A stretch of 64,000 bases of DNA from a bacterium A37T11. GTDB lineage: Bacteria > Bacteroidota > Bacteroidia > Sphingobacteriales > Sphingobacteriaceae. The translations under genes and the position numbers were made by a program. The notes beneath the pieces were generated by a model that had not been told where the DNA came from, did not search any database, and saw only the letters and a program-made list of their open reading frames with translations. Location of the stretch: contig FOBR01000012.1 of the NCBI GenBank assembly GCA_900109895.1, positions 89,697 through 153,696 of the forward strand. Reading direction: 5' to 3'. This document shows, piece by piece, positions 1-9,336 of this stretch (position 1 is its first letter; every line of letters starts with the position of its first letter).

Positions 1-1008
1 GTCGTTCAGGTCGGTAAAATCCTTTGAGGCATGTACCGTCTGCAAGCTATTAAAAGAGGCAGAAGCCTCTACGGAAGGGTACGCACTAAAGTCTGAAGGC
101 AACTTCCCTCCAGCAATCTTGATAGCTGATGGCTTACCGTAGTAAAACAAACGCCGGTCATCCATTGCTTTCAAAGGTTCCAGTAGGTTTGCTGTCAGCA
201 TAGGATAAATTGTGGAAGGATTGGAACTGTTGATGTTTACCCATGGATATTTCTGGCCGTCCTTATCCAGGAATGTTAAGGCAAAATTATCTTCATTATT
301 CCTCATCAGCGGACGTGTGCTTACAATGTTTTGGAACCGGGACTTCACATTCAAATCGGTATCGTCGGTTTTCTTGAACAAATTGATAAGCACGTACAGC
401 TCAAAGCTGTTGCTTAAGCGTTGCCATTGATCAATGCTTCCACCATAGATCGGGTCACCATCAAAATCCTCGCCTTGTGCAAACAGATCATTTGCCTGGT
501 CCAATTCATTTAAGATGCCCAGGAATACGTCCTTTTGGGTGTCGTATTTAGGTTGAATAATCCCATCCGTTTCCCCCTTAATAGCATCAGTATAGGGAAT
601 ATCTCCCATTTGCATCGTGAGCACGAAAAACTGCCAGGCCCTGATAAAATGCCCCAGAGCGGTGTATGAGCTTTTTGCAGCATCTGTTATCGCATAGCTA
701 ATCATCGGATCTACATTCCTTAGCCTTGACAAATTGCTAAGGCTACCCCTGTTAATGCGGTTGTACTGATATGATTCCTGCCCTTCCTGCCAGGTGATGT
801 ATTTACCCAACAGAAAAGGTTGCATAAACGACTTCTGGTTACTGATGTCTGACCGTGTGATGCTTAGTATCAAATTACTGGCCAGCATACTGGAGGTAAC
901 CTGGTCGGTCGCATTCGGATTAGTATTTATTTCATCAAAGTTTGAACAAGATGTCATCATGCTTAGCACCATGCACATACCGCTCACAAATTTTATCGTC
1001 TTTTTCAT
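1..1008 (-). CDS. SusD/RagB-family outer-membrane lipoprotein, partial (C-terminus beyond window)
   Basis: I translated this frame by hand because it has no stop inside the window; it is open from an ATG at 1008 to base 1. The N-terminus is a lipoprotein signal (MKKTIKF..., lipobox MTSC) followed by FDEINTNPNA, a typical opening of SusD/RagB nutrient-binding lipoproteins. The family sits on the outer membrane over a SusC barrel and captures oligosaccharides or other ligands. The gene starts 36 bp after the stop of the upstream SusC gene on the same strand, so the two are probably cotranscribed. Only about 336 codons are visible against a usual 480-550. The ligand cannot be read from sequence. 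Confidence 0.88.
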   Translation of the reverse strand, partial: MKKTIKFVSGMCMVLSMMTSCSNFDEINTNPNATDQVTSSMLASNLILSITRSDISNQKSFMQPFLLGKYITWQEGQESYQYNRINRGSLSNLSRLRNVDPMISYAITDAAKSSYTALGHFIRAWQFFVLTMQMGDIPYTDAIKGETDGIIQPKYDTQKDVFLGILNELDQANDLFAQGEDFDGDPIYGGSIDQWQRLSNSFELYVLINLFKKTDDTDLNVKSRFQNIVSTRPLMRNNEDNFALTFLDKDGQKYPWVNINSSNPSTIYPMLTANLLEPLKAMDDRRLFYYGKPSAIKIAGGKLPSDFSAYPSVEASASFNSLQTVHASKDFTDLND

Positions 1009-1044
1009 TGCTAATATCTTAAAAATGACCAAACCATCTAACCG

Positions 1045-4000
1045 TTAAAAACCCATCTTTATATTAATGCCTAACATCCGCTGTGAAGGGGAATTCAGGT
1101 TTTCGGTAAAAATATCCGGATCGGAGAATTTAAATTTGGTGAACAAGAGCACATTTTGCCCTGTCAGTGAAATAGAAGCATTTTTAAATACGGTACCAGA
1201 CAAATATTTGGCCGGCACACTGTAGCCGATAGAAATTTCCCGAAGCTTAACAAATGACTGGTTTTGTATCCCATGATCGCCTCCACCAGACAATTCCTGC
1301 ATGTAATCCTGATAATAGACCGGTACATCATTGGGTGCAAATATGCGTGTATCATTTGTGATATGTCCATATTTGTCATAGGTGGCCTCACCAGAAACCA
1401 ATTTTACACCCTGCCCCACATAATTGGATAGACCATTCACTACCGCGTCATAGCGGTATTGATTGTCTGTTTCAGGGTTGGCTCCAGTATCAAACATTTT
1501 ATCCCAGATGTAATTGTACATCAGTCCACCAATACGACCATCAATGGAGATACCCAGGTTGAAGTTTCCCATCCTGAAATTGTTTATAAAACCGAACATA
1601 TAATCCGGATCGCTATATCCTATCTGGCTCTGAAAATCGCTACCTTTTGGGATGCCGTTTACGTGAATAAGGTTGCCATCCGGATCACGATCCCAGTTAT
1701 TAATCTTGTAAGCGTCTAACCGGGCACCCTTCTTAGTCCACAAGTCATCTGCAGAATAGGTGGGGTCCAGATCTACATAGTACTGATGGTTATTAGACCA
1801 GTTTATAACCGTTTTCCATTCAAAATTTGCATGCCTGATAGGAGTTCCACTAAGCACCAATTCCCAACCTCTCCGTTCGTTGGTTTCGCCGATATTGATC
1901 AGTGTGCTTGAAAATCCCGAAGCAGAGGAGATCGTTGCAGTCCGCTGTTGGTTGTAATAATATTTGTTAAAATAGGTCACATCCAAACTTATCCGCCTCT
2001 GGAACATATCAATCGTACCTCCGAATTCATAGGTACGATGGGAATTGGCTAATAGGTTATTCCCCAACAAGCCTCCCGGGTAACTTGCCGTATTATAAGT
2101 GTCCCAAGCACCTGGGGTAACAGAATAAGTACGGCTATTGGCATAGACATCCAACGGAGATTTATCCACCGCCCAGGATCCACGTAATTTGACCATGTCA
2201 AATACCTTTGGCAAGGTTAAATAGTTTGAAAGGATAAAACTTGTTGCAACTGATGGGTAAAAATAGGACCTTTCAGATTTGCCCTGAGTTGTACTCCAGT
2301 CATTCCGGCCGGTCACATCCACATAGATCGCATCGTCCCACGATAGTGATGCCTTTGCGTAAACGCTGTTGATCTGTCTGCGGTATTCAGATTCCGCAAC
2401 TATCGCCTTATCTTGAGACGCTCCCAATGAGTACCAGCCCGGTACACTCAGTCCGTTCTGGGTAGCAGCGTCCATACTTCGGTCGTTATAATAATAAATC
2501 GTCCCACCTCCCAAGGCGTTCAGGGCAAACTTGCCAAATGTTTTGTTGTAAGTCAGAATTAGATCGTTATTGGTACTAAAGCCCCAATCCTTATTGATGC
2601 CATACGTACCCAATGAGTTAAAAGCAACATAAGTGGGACCTACGTAGAAGTCACTCCGATTCGAATTGATGCCAATCGGATTCTGCATTGTCGTCATATT
2701 GCTATAGAAATCATACCCTGTGCGAAAAAGCAGGTTGAGCTCTTTGGTTATTTGATAAGAAGTCGAGAAGCTGGCATATAGCTTATTCTGGTTGATCCCA
2801 TTTAATTTTTCATTGGCAATCAAATAAGGATTGTCATACCAAGAGTCATACAACCAGTTTTGTTTTTGATCGGGTGTTATCCAATAATCCTTGTATTGGC
2901 GGATATCGTAATCCGGCCCCGTCCACATCAGGATCTGATAAAGGTACCCTTGATTTCCGTATCCAGTACCCCAGGTTTGGGGCGCCGTTTGGCGTGTATA
3001 TCCAGTTTGCGCATCAATCGTGACCTTATTACCCAGTTTCATTTGGCCGCTATTGTTAAAATTGATAATGTTCAATTTTGTATTTGGATACTGGCCCTTG
3101 TTGTAAATATGATTTAGACTGGTCCGAAAAAAACCGTTCTCACCTGTTTGGGTAATCGCCACACTATTGTTCGTAATGATGCCGGTTTCCAAAAAATTCT
3201 TCAGGTTATCCTTGCCGCTTGACACCAGTGGCATCTCCTCATATTGCTTACTTACGGGGTTCCATTGTTCTGCTGTCTGACCAATGTCGAGTTTGGGACC
3301 CCATACATAGTCATCGGCTATTTCGCCATTGATGCCATGTGCATATGACGTCTGTACCTTAGGAATGGCCAAAAAACCCATTTGGGTCATGGTATTGCTG
3401 TTCACCTCTACGGAGAAGCCCTTCGCCAATCCTTTTTTTGTGGAAATGATGATGGCCCCGCTTCCTCCCCTTGAACCGTAAAGCGCCGACGCTGTAGCAC
3501 CTTTCAGCACGGTGATATCTGCAATAGCGTCGGTGGGAATGTCCCTCAAAGTCATATTACCATAAGGTACTCCGTCAATCACTATTAACGGAGTTTCGCC
3601 GCGAAGTTCAAGCGTCGGTTTTGCATTAAATTCAGTAGAATTCTGTACCACCAAACCCGATACCCTGCCGCTTAGCGAAGTTCCTGCATCCACGCCCTTT
3701 ACCGTTTGCAACTCTGCTCCAGACACCTTCTGCACCGCATACCCGAGCGATTTTTCTTCTCGCTTAATGCCCAAAGCCGTTACTACCACCTCTTCCAATT
3801 TACTATCGTCGGCTTTTAACTGAATATTGATGGACTTACGCCCATTGATTGGCACTTCAAGTGTTTCAAAACCCAAATAAGAAATAACCAAGGTAGCATC
3901 TGCCATCACACCGCTAACCGCATATTTACCTGATGCATCCGTTAGAGTCCCTTTTGAAACTCCTTTTACATGAATAGAAGCTCCAACCAGTGGGACTTTC

Positions 4001-4428
4001 GAGGAATCGGTTACATTGCCAGAAATGTCTAATAACTGCTGTGACACGGTTTCCGGCGTGTCGCTGATAACCGCTTTCCGTTCTCGCACTATCACCGATT
4101 TTTCTTCCAACTGATAGGTATATGGCAGCAATTGAAAAAGTTTCTTTAACGCATCCGAAAGCATCTCGTCTTTTAAACGAATGGTCACCCGTTGTTGGTT
4201 CAGATCAGTATCCCAAAAGAAAACATAGCCCGTCTGCTGTTCGATTTCTTTAAAAACCACCGTCAATGGCTTGTTCTTTGCATCCAGATTTAGTAGTTGG
4301 GCAAAGCTATTGGCATGTGTCTGCACAATAGCAGCCGTTAATAAGACTATGACAAGTTTCATTATTTTCCATCCTTGCCGTACAGCATAGCTCATTGTAT
4401 GCATTTCTGTACGAAGTTTTTTTTTCAT
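1045..4428 (-). CDS. SusC/RagA-family TonB-linked outer-membrane protein with STN signalling domain
   Basis: This is a TonB-dependent outer-membrane transporter of about 1127 residues. In order it has a signal peptide, a secretin/TonB N-terminal (STN) domain (from LDAKNKPLTVVFKEI), a carboxypeptidase-regulatory-like repeat (DSSKVPLVGASIHVKG), a TonB-box-like EEVVVTALG, a plug domain, and a long barrel ending in an aromatic (KMGF). An STN domain in a SusC-type barrel normally contacts a FecR anti-sigma factor, and fecR and an ECF sigma gene lie directly upstream. The open frame extends to 4518. I chose the ATG at 4428 because it begins a positively charged stretch before the hydrophobic signal. 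A 22-bp element shared with the other fecR-susC junction lies just upstream. The substrate is unknown. Confidence 0.93.
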   Translation of the reverse strand: MKKKLRTEMHTMSYAVRQGWKIMKLVIVLLTAAIVQTHANSFAQLLNLDAKNKPLTVVFKEIEQQTGYVFFWDTDLNQQRVTIRLKDEMLSDALKKLFQLLPYTYQLEEKSVIVRERKAVISDTPETVSQQLLDISGNVTDSSKVPLVGASIHVKGVSKGTLTDASGKYAVSGVMADATLVISYLGFETLEVPINGRKSINIQLKADDSKLEEVVVTALGIKREEKSLGYAVQKVSGAELQTVKGVDAGTSLSGRVSGLVVQNSTEFNAKPTLELRGETPLIVIDGVPYGNMTLRDIPTDAIADITVLKGATASALYGSRGGSGAIIISTKKGLAKGFSVEVNSNTMTQMGFLAIPKVQTSYAHGINGEIADDYVWGPKLDIGQTAEQWNPVSKQYEEMPLVSSGKDNLKNFLETGIITNNSVAITQTGENGFFRTSLNHIYNKGQYPNTKLNIINFNNSGQMKLGNKVTIDAQTGYTRQTAPQTWGTGYGNQGYLYQILMWTGPDYDIRQYKDYWITPDQKQNWLYDSWYDNPYLIANEKLNGINQNKLYASFSTSYQITKELNLLFRTGYDFYSNMTTMQNPIGINSNRSDFYVGPTYVAFNSLGTYGINKDWGFSTNNDLILTYNKTFGKFALNALGGGTIYYYNDRSMDAATQNGLSVPGWYSLGASQDKAIVAESEYRRQINSVYAKASLSWDDAIYVDVTGRNDWSTTQGKSERSYFYPSVATSFILSNYLTLPKVFDMVKLRGSWAVDKSPLDVYANSRTYSVTPGAWDTYNTASYPGGLLGNNLLANSHRTYEFGGTIDMFQRRISLDVTYFNKYYYNQQRTATISSASGFSSTLINIGETNERRGWELVLSGTPIRHANFEWKTVINWSNNHQYYVDLDPTYSADDLWTKKGARLDAYKINNWDRDPDGNLIHVNGIPKGSDFQSQIGYSDPDYMFGFINNFRMGNFNLGISIDGRIGGLMYNYIWDKMFDTGANPETDNQYRYDAVVNGLSNYVGQGVKLVSGEATYDKYGHITNDTRIFAPNDVPVYYQDYMQELSGGGDHGIQNQSFVKLREISIGYSVPAKYLSGTVFKNASISLTGQNVLLFTKFKFSDPDIFTENLNSPSQRMLGINIKMGF

Positions 4429-4502
4429 ACTTTTGCTTAATTTTTTGGGTAAGTAAATTAATCGTCTTAAACAGTTAGGAAGCCTGCCCAAATATACAGA
4501 CC

Positions 4503-4524
4503 GGGGTGTTGCGAGCACTTCCGG
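4503..4524 (-). promoter_or_regulatory. 22-bp element shared by both fecR-susC intergenic regions (copy 1)
   Basis: On the minus strand this reads CCGGAAGTGCTCGCAACACC followed by CC. It is identical at 20 of 22 positions to 26642-26663, which lies in the same context. It ends 75 bp before the proposed susC start (80 bp in the other locus). The GGAAGT core is reminiscent of an ECF -35 element, but I see no matching -10 common to both copies. It could instead be an mRNA leader element. The function is inferred. Confidence 0.5.
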
Positions 4525-4594
4525 TTTTTTTGCGGCCAGATTCCTGGATTGGTATTCGCTATTTTATCTTTTCATAATCTCCTTTTTTTATCGT

Positions 4595-5743
4595 TTAGTC
4601 TGGGGAAACAGAAAGCTCATAACTTCCGTCTTTTCCCTGCATTATATTAAAGTCTACTCCTCCCACCTTAAGCACCTTGAGAACCTGTGACAACTTATAA
4701 GATCTCAGCAGCTTGCCGTAGAAATAGTGAGACCTACTAGCTTCCCGCACATAGTGCACATTAATATCGTACCATCGGGACACTTGCAGCATCATATCTT
4801 CCAGGCTTGTCTTGTTAAAAATAAAAAACCCATTTTTCCAGGCAATTTCATTTTCCACATCCGCATCGCGTTTAATGAGCACAGCGTTCCTAAGAACTGC
4901 TTGTTGTGAGGGAAAGAGCATAACTGATGCCCTTGTATGTCCATTGCCGGTATAATTCACTTGCACCGACCCGTTAACAAGGGTTGTTTTTGATTCTCTA
5001 TCAAACTCGTAGGATTTAATATTAAATTCTGTCCCTAATACCTGTATTTCCTGCCCTTTAGTAACTACCTTAAATGGCCTCCCGGACTCCTTAGCTACTG
5101 AAAAATAGGCTTCCCCACTCACGTTAACCACCCGCTCCTCCCGCGCAAAACTGCTGGGGTAGGTCAACGTACTTTCCGCATTAAGCCAAACTTTCGTGCC
5201 GTCTTCGAGAACTATTTGGTATTGTCCTCCCTTAGGTGTAGTTAAGGTATTAGTAGTGGTTGCTGAATTATGGTTTTTGGAAGTTTCTATAGCTGATCCA
5301 TCATTATAGACAATTTTTGCCTCACTTATCCGGATACCACTTTTTGTACTGTCTAAGTTTATCGGATTCCCATCCGCCAGGATCAACGTAGCCCTACTAC
5401 CCCCTGGTGCCACATCTATTTTTTGTGCCTGGACAATTAAACTATCTGTTGATTGTCTTCCCAACCGTCCAGCTATGGCGAAATACAGCCCTATCCCAAT
5501 GATCAAAACGGAAGCCGCAGCAACCAAACTATATTTTCGAATAATGCGTTTATTTTTTTTAGTAAGAATTTCCTTGAATGCTTCCTCACAGAGAGTCTGA
5601 TAATCCCAATCTTCCAATATTTCATTACGGCCTTTAAGCGCCTCATTATACCAATTTTCTACCCACACGACCTCCTCAGGCGTACATTCACCATCTGCAT
5701 ACCGCTTGAACAACTGTTGTAATGCTTCTGTCTCTTTATCCAT
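4595..5743 (-). CDS. FecR-family anti-sigma factor
   Basis: This is an inner-membrane anti-sigma factor (382 aa) that relays SusC occupancy to the ECF sigma factor encoded next to it. The N-terminal ~80 residues are cytoplasmic (ADGECTPEE...), followed by one membrane segment (SLVAAASVLIIGIGLYFAIA). A periplasmic FecR domain follows, with the hallmark GGQYQIVLEDGTKVWLNAES and VSGEAYFSVAK motifs. A C-terminal DUF4974/STN-like domain (SLEDMMLQVSRWYDINVHYV) completes the usual Bacteroidota layout. It lies 74 bp downstream of the sigma gene and upstream of susC on the same strand. The length and domain order are complete. Confidence 0.94.
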   Translation of the reverse strand: MDKETEALQQLFKRYADGECTPEEVVWVENWYNEALKGRNEILEDWDYQTLCEEAFKEILTKKNKRIIRKYSLVAAASVLIIGIGLYFAIAGRLGRQSTDSLIVQAQKIDVAPGGSRATLILADGNPINLDSTKSGIRISEAKIVYNDGSAIETSKNHNSATTTNTLTTPKGGQYQIVLEDGTKVWLNAESTLTYPSSFAREERVVNVSGEAYFSVAKESGRPFKVVTKGQEIQVLGTEFNIKSYEFDRESKTTLVNGSVQVNYTGNGHTRASVMLFPSQQAVLRNAVLIKRDADVENEIAWKNGFFIFNKTSLEDMMLQVSRWYDINVHYVREASRSHYFYGKLLRSYKLSQVLKVLKVGGVDFNIMQGKDGSYELSVSPD

Positions 5744-5817
5744 AACTCAATTAATATAACGGACAAGAATAGGCTTGGTATGAGATAAAAATAAAAAAAA
5801 CTTAAAATGGCAAATTA

Positions 5818-6366
5818 TTACAATCCAAGCCGTACACGGATACGGTGGATTGCATTATTGATCTGACTTTTCACTGTAAATACTGAAATATTCAACCGTA
5901 CGGCTATCTCATGATGGCTCAGGTATTCATAACGGCTTAGCACAAATACCTCACGCATCCGGCCGGGCATATGCGCTAATTCCTGCTCAATAAGCCTGGA
6001 CAACTCCTTTTCGCGTAATAACCTGTCAGCTTCCAATGGGGCATCAGGAGGCATTATTGTCGCTTCACGCAGATAGTTAACTTGTACTTTGTGATGAGAA
6101 AGCACATCCAGAATCCTGTTACGAATTAAAGTATATAAATAAGCGGAAAGGTTAGTATCAGAAAGCAGGTAGATTCTTTTCTCCCAAAGTTTAATAAATA
6201 CTTCCTGCAGGATATCGCGGCATTCTTCTTTATTGGTAAGCATTCGCTGCGCATGGCGCAATAATACGAAAGAATAGCGCTTATAGACTTCTTCAAAAGC
6301 ACGTTCATCGCTAATTTTTAGCAAATACAACAAGTGAGCGTCGGTATATTTACTATATGAATCCAT
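5818..6366 (-). CDS. ECF RNA polymerase sigma factor (sigma-70 family)
   Basis: This short sigma factor (182 aa) contains only regions 2 and 4. Region 2 spans about residues 20-90 (DILQEVFIKLWEKR, the core-binding and -10 recognition helix). Region 4 is the C-terminal helix-turn-helix (LSHHEIAVRLNISVFTVKSQ). It resembles the FecI-like sigmas that control SusC/SusD loci in Bacteroidota, and it heads the minus-strand cluster sigma, FecR, SusC, SusD. It is expected to be held by the adjacent FecR and to activate the transport genes when ligand is present. A -7-like box on the minus strand (TAAATTTG, 6408-6415) lies about 40 bp upstream of the ATG, but no well-spaced -33 box accompanies it. Confidence 0.94.
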   Translation of the reverse strand: MDSYSKYTDAHLLYLLKISDERAFEEVYKRYSFVLLRHAQRMLTNKEECRDILQEVFIKLWEKRIYLLSDTNLSAYLYTLIRNRILDVLSHHKVQVNYLREATIMPPDAPLEADRLLREKELSRLIEQELAHMPGRMREVFVLSRYEYLSHHEIAVRLNISVFTVKSQINNAIHRIRVRLGL

Positions 6367-6576
6367 TCCGCATCAACATTACATGTAAAATTAAAACATT
6401 ACTGAAACAAATTTACTAATTTTCCACAAATTGGAATCATATTTTCCTAACATTTTGAATATTTTTTTGTCTTATTACATAATTGACAAAAATATTCAAT
6501 ATACATTAAGGCTATATTATTTATTCATTAAACATTAGTAACATCAAATCTAAAGTTCCTTCGGATCCGTAAAAAC

Positions 6577-6738
6577 TCAAAATATTACTTTTGATATCTC
6601 AATACGCGTGGACTTAAATTTGCCCAGCAAAATGCACAGGGCCACCGTACGACTATCCAATGCCCAAGTCAGCCTTGTTGGCGCCCAAGCCCCTTCTACT
6701 AATCTTTTATAATCTATTATTTGGCAGGCAAAACAGTT
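6577..6738 (-). pseudogene. Glutamine synthetase family gene remnant
   Basis: In a 590-bp intergenic stretch, one minus-strand frame reads YKRLVEGAWAPTRLTWALDS, then RTVAL, then STRIEIS before a stop. This matches the glutamine synthetase catalytic core (Y-K/R-R-L/F-V-P-x-x-W-A-P-T, W-G-x-D-N-R-T, T-R-I/V-E). The usual G-x-D-N-R-T has become A-L-D-S-R-T, and stops occur in the flanking frame, so this is about 54 codons of a decayed gene with no start or ATP-binding parts. The identification is by motif recognition only. The rest of 6367-6955 is AT-rich and shows only the sigma-gene promoter region and the hairpin at 6800-6831. Confidence 0.5.
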
Positions 6739-6799
6739 GCCTTGCGATGTATTGCTTCATGAAAGTGCTCCAAAAAGCCAGGCATGATTGAATAAAAAG

Positions 6800-6831
6800 A
6801 AAAGACCCCAAATATGATTTTAGGGTCTTCT
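6800..6831 (-). terminator. Hairpin terminator of the glycine-zipper lipoprotein gene
   Basis: AAAGACCC pairs with GGGTCTT across a 14-base AT-rich loop, with A-rich sequence left of the stem that reads as a T-run on the minus strand. It lies about 125 bp past the stop of the minus-strand gene 6956-7426. The right side also ends in T residues, so the hairpin may act in both directions. Confidence 0.55.
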
Positions 6832-6955
6832 TTTAAAACTATGGAGACAGTTAAAAACGATCGTTCTTCACCCTCTAAAAAATGGAAAAAATAAATTATT
6901 TAAATATGCAACTGCTCATTTAAAAATTATCGGCCCTGAATACTAAAAATTGTGG

Positions 6956-7426
6956 TTAATTCTTTGCTTTCTTTTTTTCCACGATTTTCCCAACACCATA
7001 ACCAGCAGCACCACCAGCGACACCTCCAATTAATGCACCCACACCCCGTTTATGTTTAGTAACTAATGCACCTGTCAAAGCACCGGCACCAGCACCAATG
7101 ATAGCGCCGTTTCGCGCTGCATGGCTTTTCTTAGGTGGTGCGACTGTTGTGCGTGCCTCTTTTGCTCCTAAGGCTTTCAAACTATCATCGTAATGTCTTT
7201 TTTGTGCTACTTTAAAAGCTGCCAATCCGGCGGTGTCAGTTTGGGTCACAACTATCTTATTATTTTTTTCCGATACACCAACAGTATTGTTTGTGTTATT
7301 AATCCCAGTAGTTGTGGAGGTATCGGATGCCAATGCGTCGGCAGAGGATTGCTCATGACTTGAATGACAAGCAAATAAACTAACTGAAATACCCGATGTT
7401 ATTAATAAACGCAAGGCCTTTTTCAT
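6956..7426 (-). CDS. Glycine-zipper lipoprotein
   Basis: This is a small envelope lipoprotein (156 aa). It has a lipoprotein signal ending at SLFAC (Cys20), a low-complexity Ser/Thr/Asn linker (residues 25-60), and a charged middle. A C-terminal glycine zipper (GAIIGAGAGALTGALV, then GVGALIGGVAGGAAGYGVG, about residues 108-147) is followed by a lysine tail. Glycine-zipper segments of the YMGG or 17-kDa antigen type pack into membranes. The exact role of this one is unknown. It is monocistronic, with a hairpin terminator downstream. Confidence 0.8.
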   Translation of the reverse strand: MKKALRLLITSGISVSLFACHSSHEQSSADALASDTSTTTGINNTNNTVGVSEKNNKIVVTQTDTAGLAAFKVAQKRHYDDSLKALGAKEARTTVAPPKKSHAARNGAIIGAGAGALTGALVTKHKRGVGALIGGVAGGAAGYGVGKIVEKKKAKN

Positions 7427-7570
7427 AAATCTTTATTTAATAAAAATGTAAAAAACTTAACTTTAAAATTAATCTAAGATATGTATAATAAGATAACAAT
7501 TACTTTGCCAACATCGAGATATTTATTCACAATACGATCGTCGAAGATTGCAAAATATTTCATTATATTA

Positions 7571-8983
7571 TTAGTTTTTTGCCTCCAGAGCATACTGAAC
7601 TGCGTCGGGAAGGGAAGAAAGCAGTTCGTAGCCGGTTGCAGCTTCTATTGCATCTACTGAAACTTTGAATTGTTTCCAATTTGTCTTGACTGAATTACTG
7701 TTAGGCATATCTACGGCAATCACCTTAGTATTGGCATCTATCCTGATAAGGTCTCCGTTACCTTTGGTCAGGATAATTGCTACTTTCCAAACATGTGCCG
7801 GTACGGTAATGTTACCGTTATCGATTTTTGTTTTAGTTCCGTAAGTACCGTCTCCCCCTTCACCATAAGACCCCATGATGATGTAGGCTTCTTTTGTAGT
7901 GCCTAATTCTTCACGGATATCGCTTTCCAGCTCTTCCCAAGGACCTTGGTTGTTCTTGGGCGCCTGGGGGATCATATTAACCATAAGGAACGTAGCCGAA
8001 TTGGCGCTAATTGAACTGGTACGATCTCCAGAAGGGCAGTTGTGCCCCCGATCAAAGCCCGAGCCAGCATAACTAAGGTTGGAAACCTGGTACCAATCAG
8101 ATGGTAATCCGGAGTATCCTGCAAAATCGTCCTGACGACTAGCTGCACCACTAAAATTGCTGTCGTCTAAGTGCCAACTGGTCCAGTTGGGTATGCCTCT
8201 GTCTTTGCTATAAGACAAAGTATAATAGTAATTATCTACCAGATAATTGTTTGGGGCATCTACTATTCCCGACGCGTTAGAAGGATTGCCCAGTAGCAGG
8301 TTGCTATTATCTCCCCAGGATGGCGGGGCATCATCTCCTTTATTTACGCCGCGGGCTGGGGCTAATTCTATGCTTGGATTATTGGTATCATCGCCTCCTG
8401 GCTCGCCGATCACGATTTCCGAGTCGCCAGAACCAATAAAAGTCACATCGTCTATATTGACGCGATTGCCACCTGATTTTTTAATACGGATTTTGATGGG
8501 GCCCACGGCAGCAATACTGATAGTGTCTGACTTCAGATTATGAGACGTGACGTTGACAAGATTACCAACGGCTTCAAAGCCTTTTCCCGGCCTTGCAACA
8601 TACAACTGCCAACTGCCACTAATGTCTGTACCAAAGGTAGCGGAAGAAACGGCCACTTTTTTTAGTCCGGCAATAGCAAAATTAGTCGAAATACTACCAT
8701 TGTTGCGCATACGTACAGATTCAAGCCCATTTTTAGCGTCGGCCTCAACAGCATAAACCAATGCCTCGTCAAACGTCCAAGTACCCGTTTTAAGCTTAAC
8801 ATCACCAGTTGCATAAGCCTTCTTGGCAGCACCCTCAAAATCTTCCGTTATAATATAATTAGATTTAAGTTCTATAGCATCTTCTTTTCCACAGGCATAT
8901 AAAACACACGAAAAAAGCATCAAAGAAATCTTAAAATAGCTTTGTTTGGGCAAAAATTTTACTCTATTCGGATAGATTAACAT
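7571..8983 (-). CDS. Surface lipoprotein with beta-sandwich domain and DNA/RNA non-specific endonuclease domain
   Basis: This is an exported nuclease of the NucA/EndoG (beta-beta-alpha-metal) family, 470 aa. Cys31 is in a lipobox (VLYAC). Residues 45-185 form an all-beta module (TEDFEGA..., WTFDEALVY..., RVNIDDVTF) of the kind often annotated as an adhesion or carbohydrate-binding sandwich. A Pro/Asp linker follows, then the nuclease (245-465). The catalytic signature DRGH is at 311-314 (His314 general base), with metal-ligand candidates Asn336 and Asn345 and a supporting Glu350. The likely role is degrading extracellular nucleic acid for nutrient or phosphate. It is a single gene, divergent from the operon starting at 9337. 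Confidence 0.88.
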   Translation of the reverse strand: MLIYPNRVKFLPKQSYFKISLMLFSCVLYACGKEDAIELKSNYIITEDFEGAAKKAYATGDVKLKTGTWTFDEALVYAVEADAKNGLESVRMRNNGSISTNFAIAGLKKVAVSSATFGTDISGSWQLYVARPGKGFEAVGNLVNVTSHNLKSDTISIAAVGPIKIRIKKSGGNRVNIDDVTFIGSGDSEIVIGEPGGDDTNNPSIELAPARGVNKGDDAPPSWGDNSNLLLGNPSNASGIVDAPNNYLVDNYYYTLSYSKDRGIPNWTSWHLDDSNFSGAASRQDDFAGYSGLPSDWYQVSNLSYAGSGFDRGHNCPSGDRTSSISANSATFLMVNMIPQAPKNNQGPWEELESDIREELGTTKEAYIIMGSYGEGGDGTYGTKTKIDNGNITVPAHVWKVAIILTKGNGDLIRIDANTKVIAVDMPNSNSVKTNWKQFKVSVDAIEAATGYELLSSLPDAVQYALEAKN

Positions 8984-9255
8984 AAAAATTATTAAAATTT
9001 ACCCTGGTTTAAAATTTGCTTCTCTATTATGTCATTAGTAGTTCAAATCTTAAATTTTATAAATATAATATATTTCACTTAAAAAGGTTATTTGATGAGA
9101 AAAAATTATATAACATTAATTTCTTATTATAAATATGAACCGAAGTTGAATGTTTCATGATGGTTGTGCTGCTTAATACTTGATTGTGGCCATTAATTGT
9201 CTATTGAATCTAATATTTATTAAAGGCGCAAATTATATCTCTTATGGCACGCCAT

Positions 9256-9292
9256 TTTGTCCTTTTTAACTCCTATTTTTTTCCTTAATTTG
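9256..9292 (+). promoter_or_regulatory. Possible promoter of the lipid-like operon
   Basis: TTTG (9256-9259) and TTAATTTG (9285-9292, 7 of 8 to TAnnTTTG) lie 44 bp upstream of the first gene of the operon. The spacing is 25 bp, longer than the usual 19-21, so this is a weak call. The 354-bp intergenic region 8984-9336 is otherwise AT-rich with no gene visible. Confidence 0.3.
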
Positions 9293-9336
9293 CAATTTGG
9301 ATTTGAAATAGGGTAAAAGTTAAACAACATATATAA

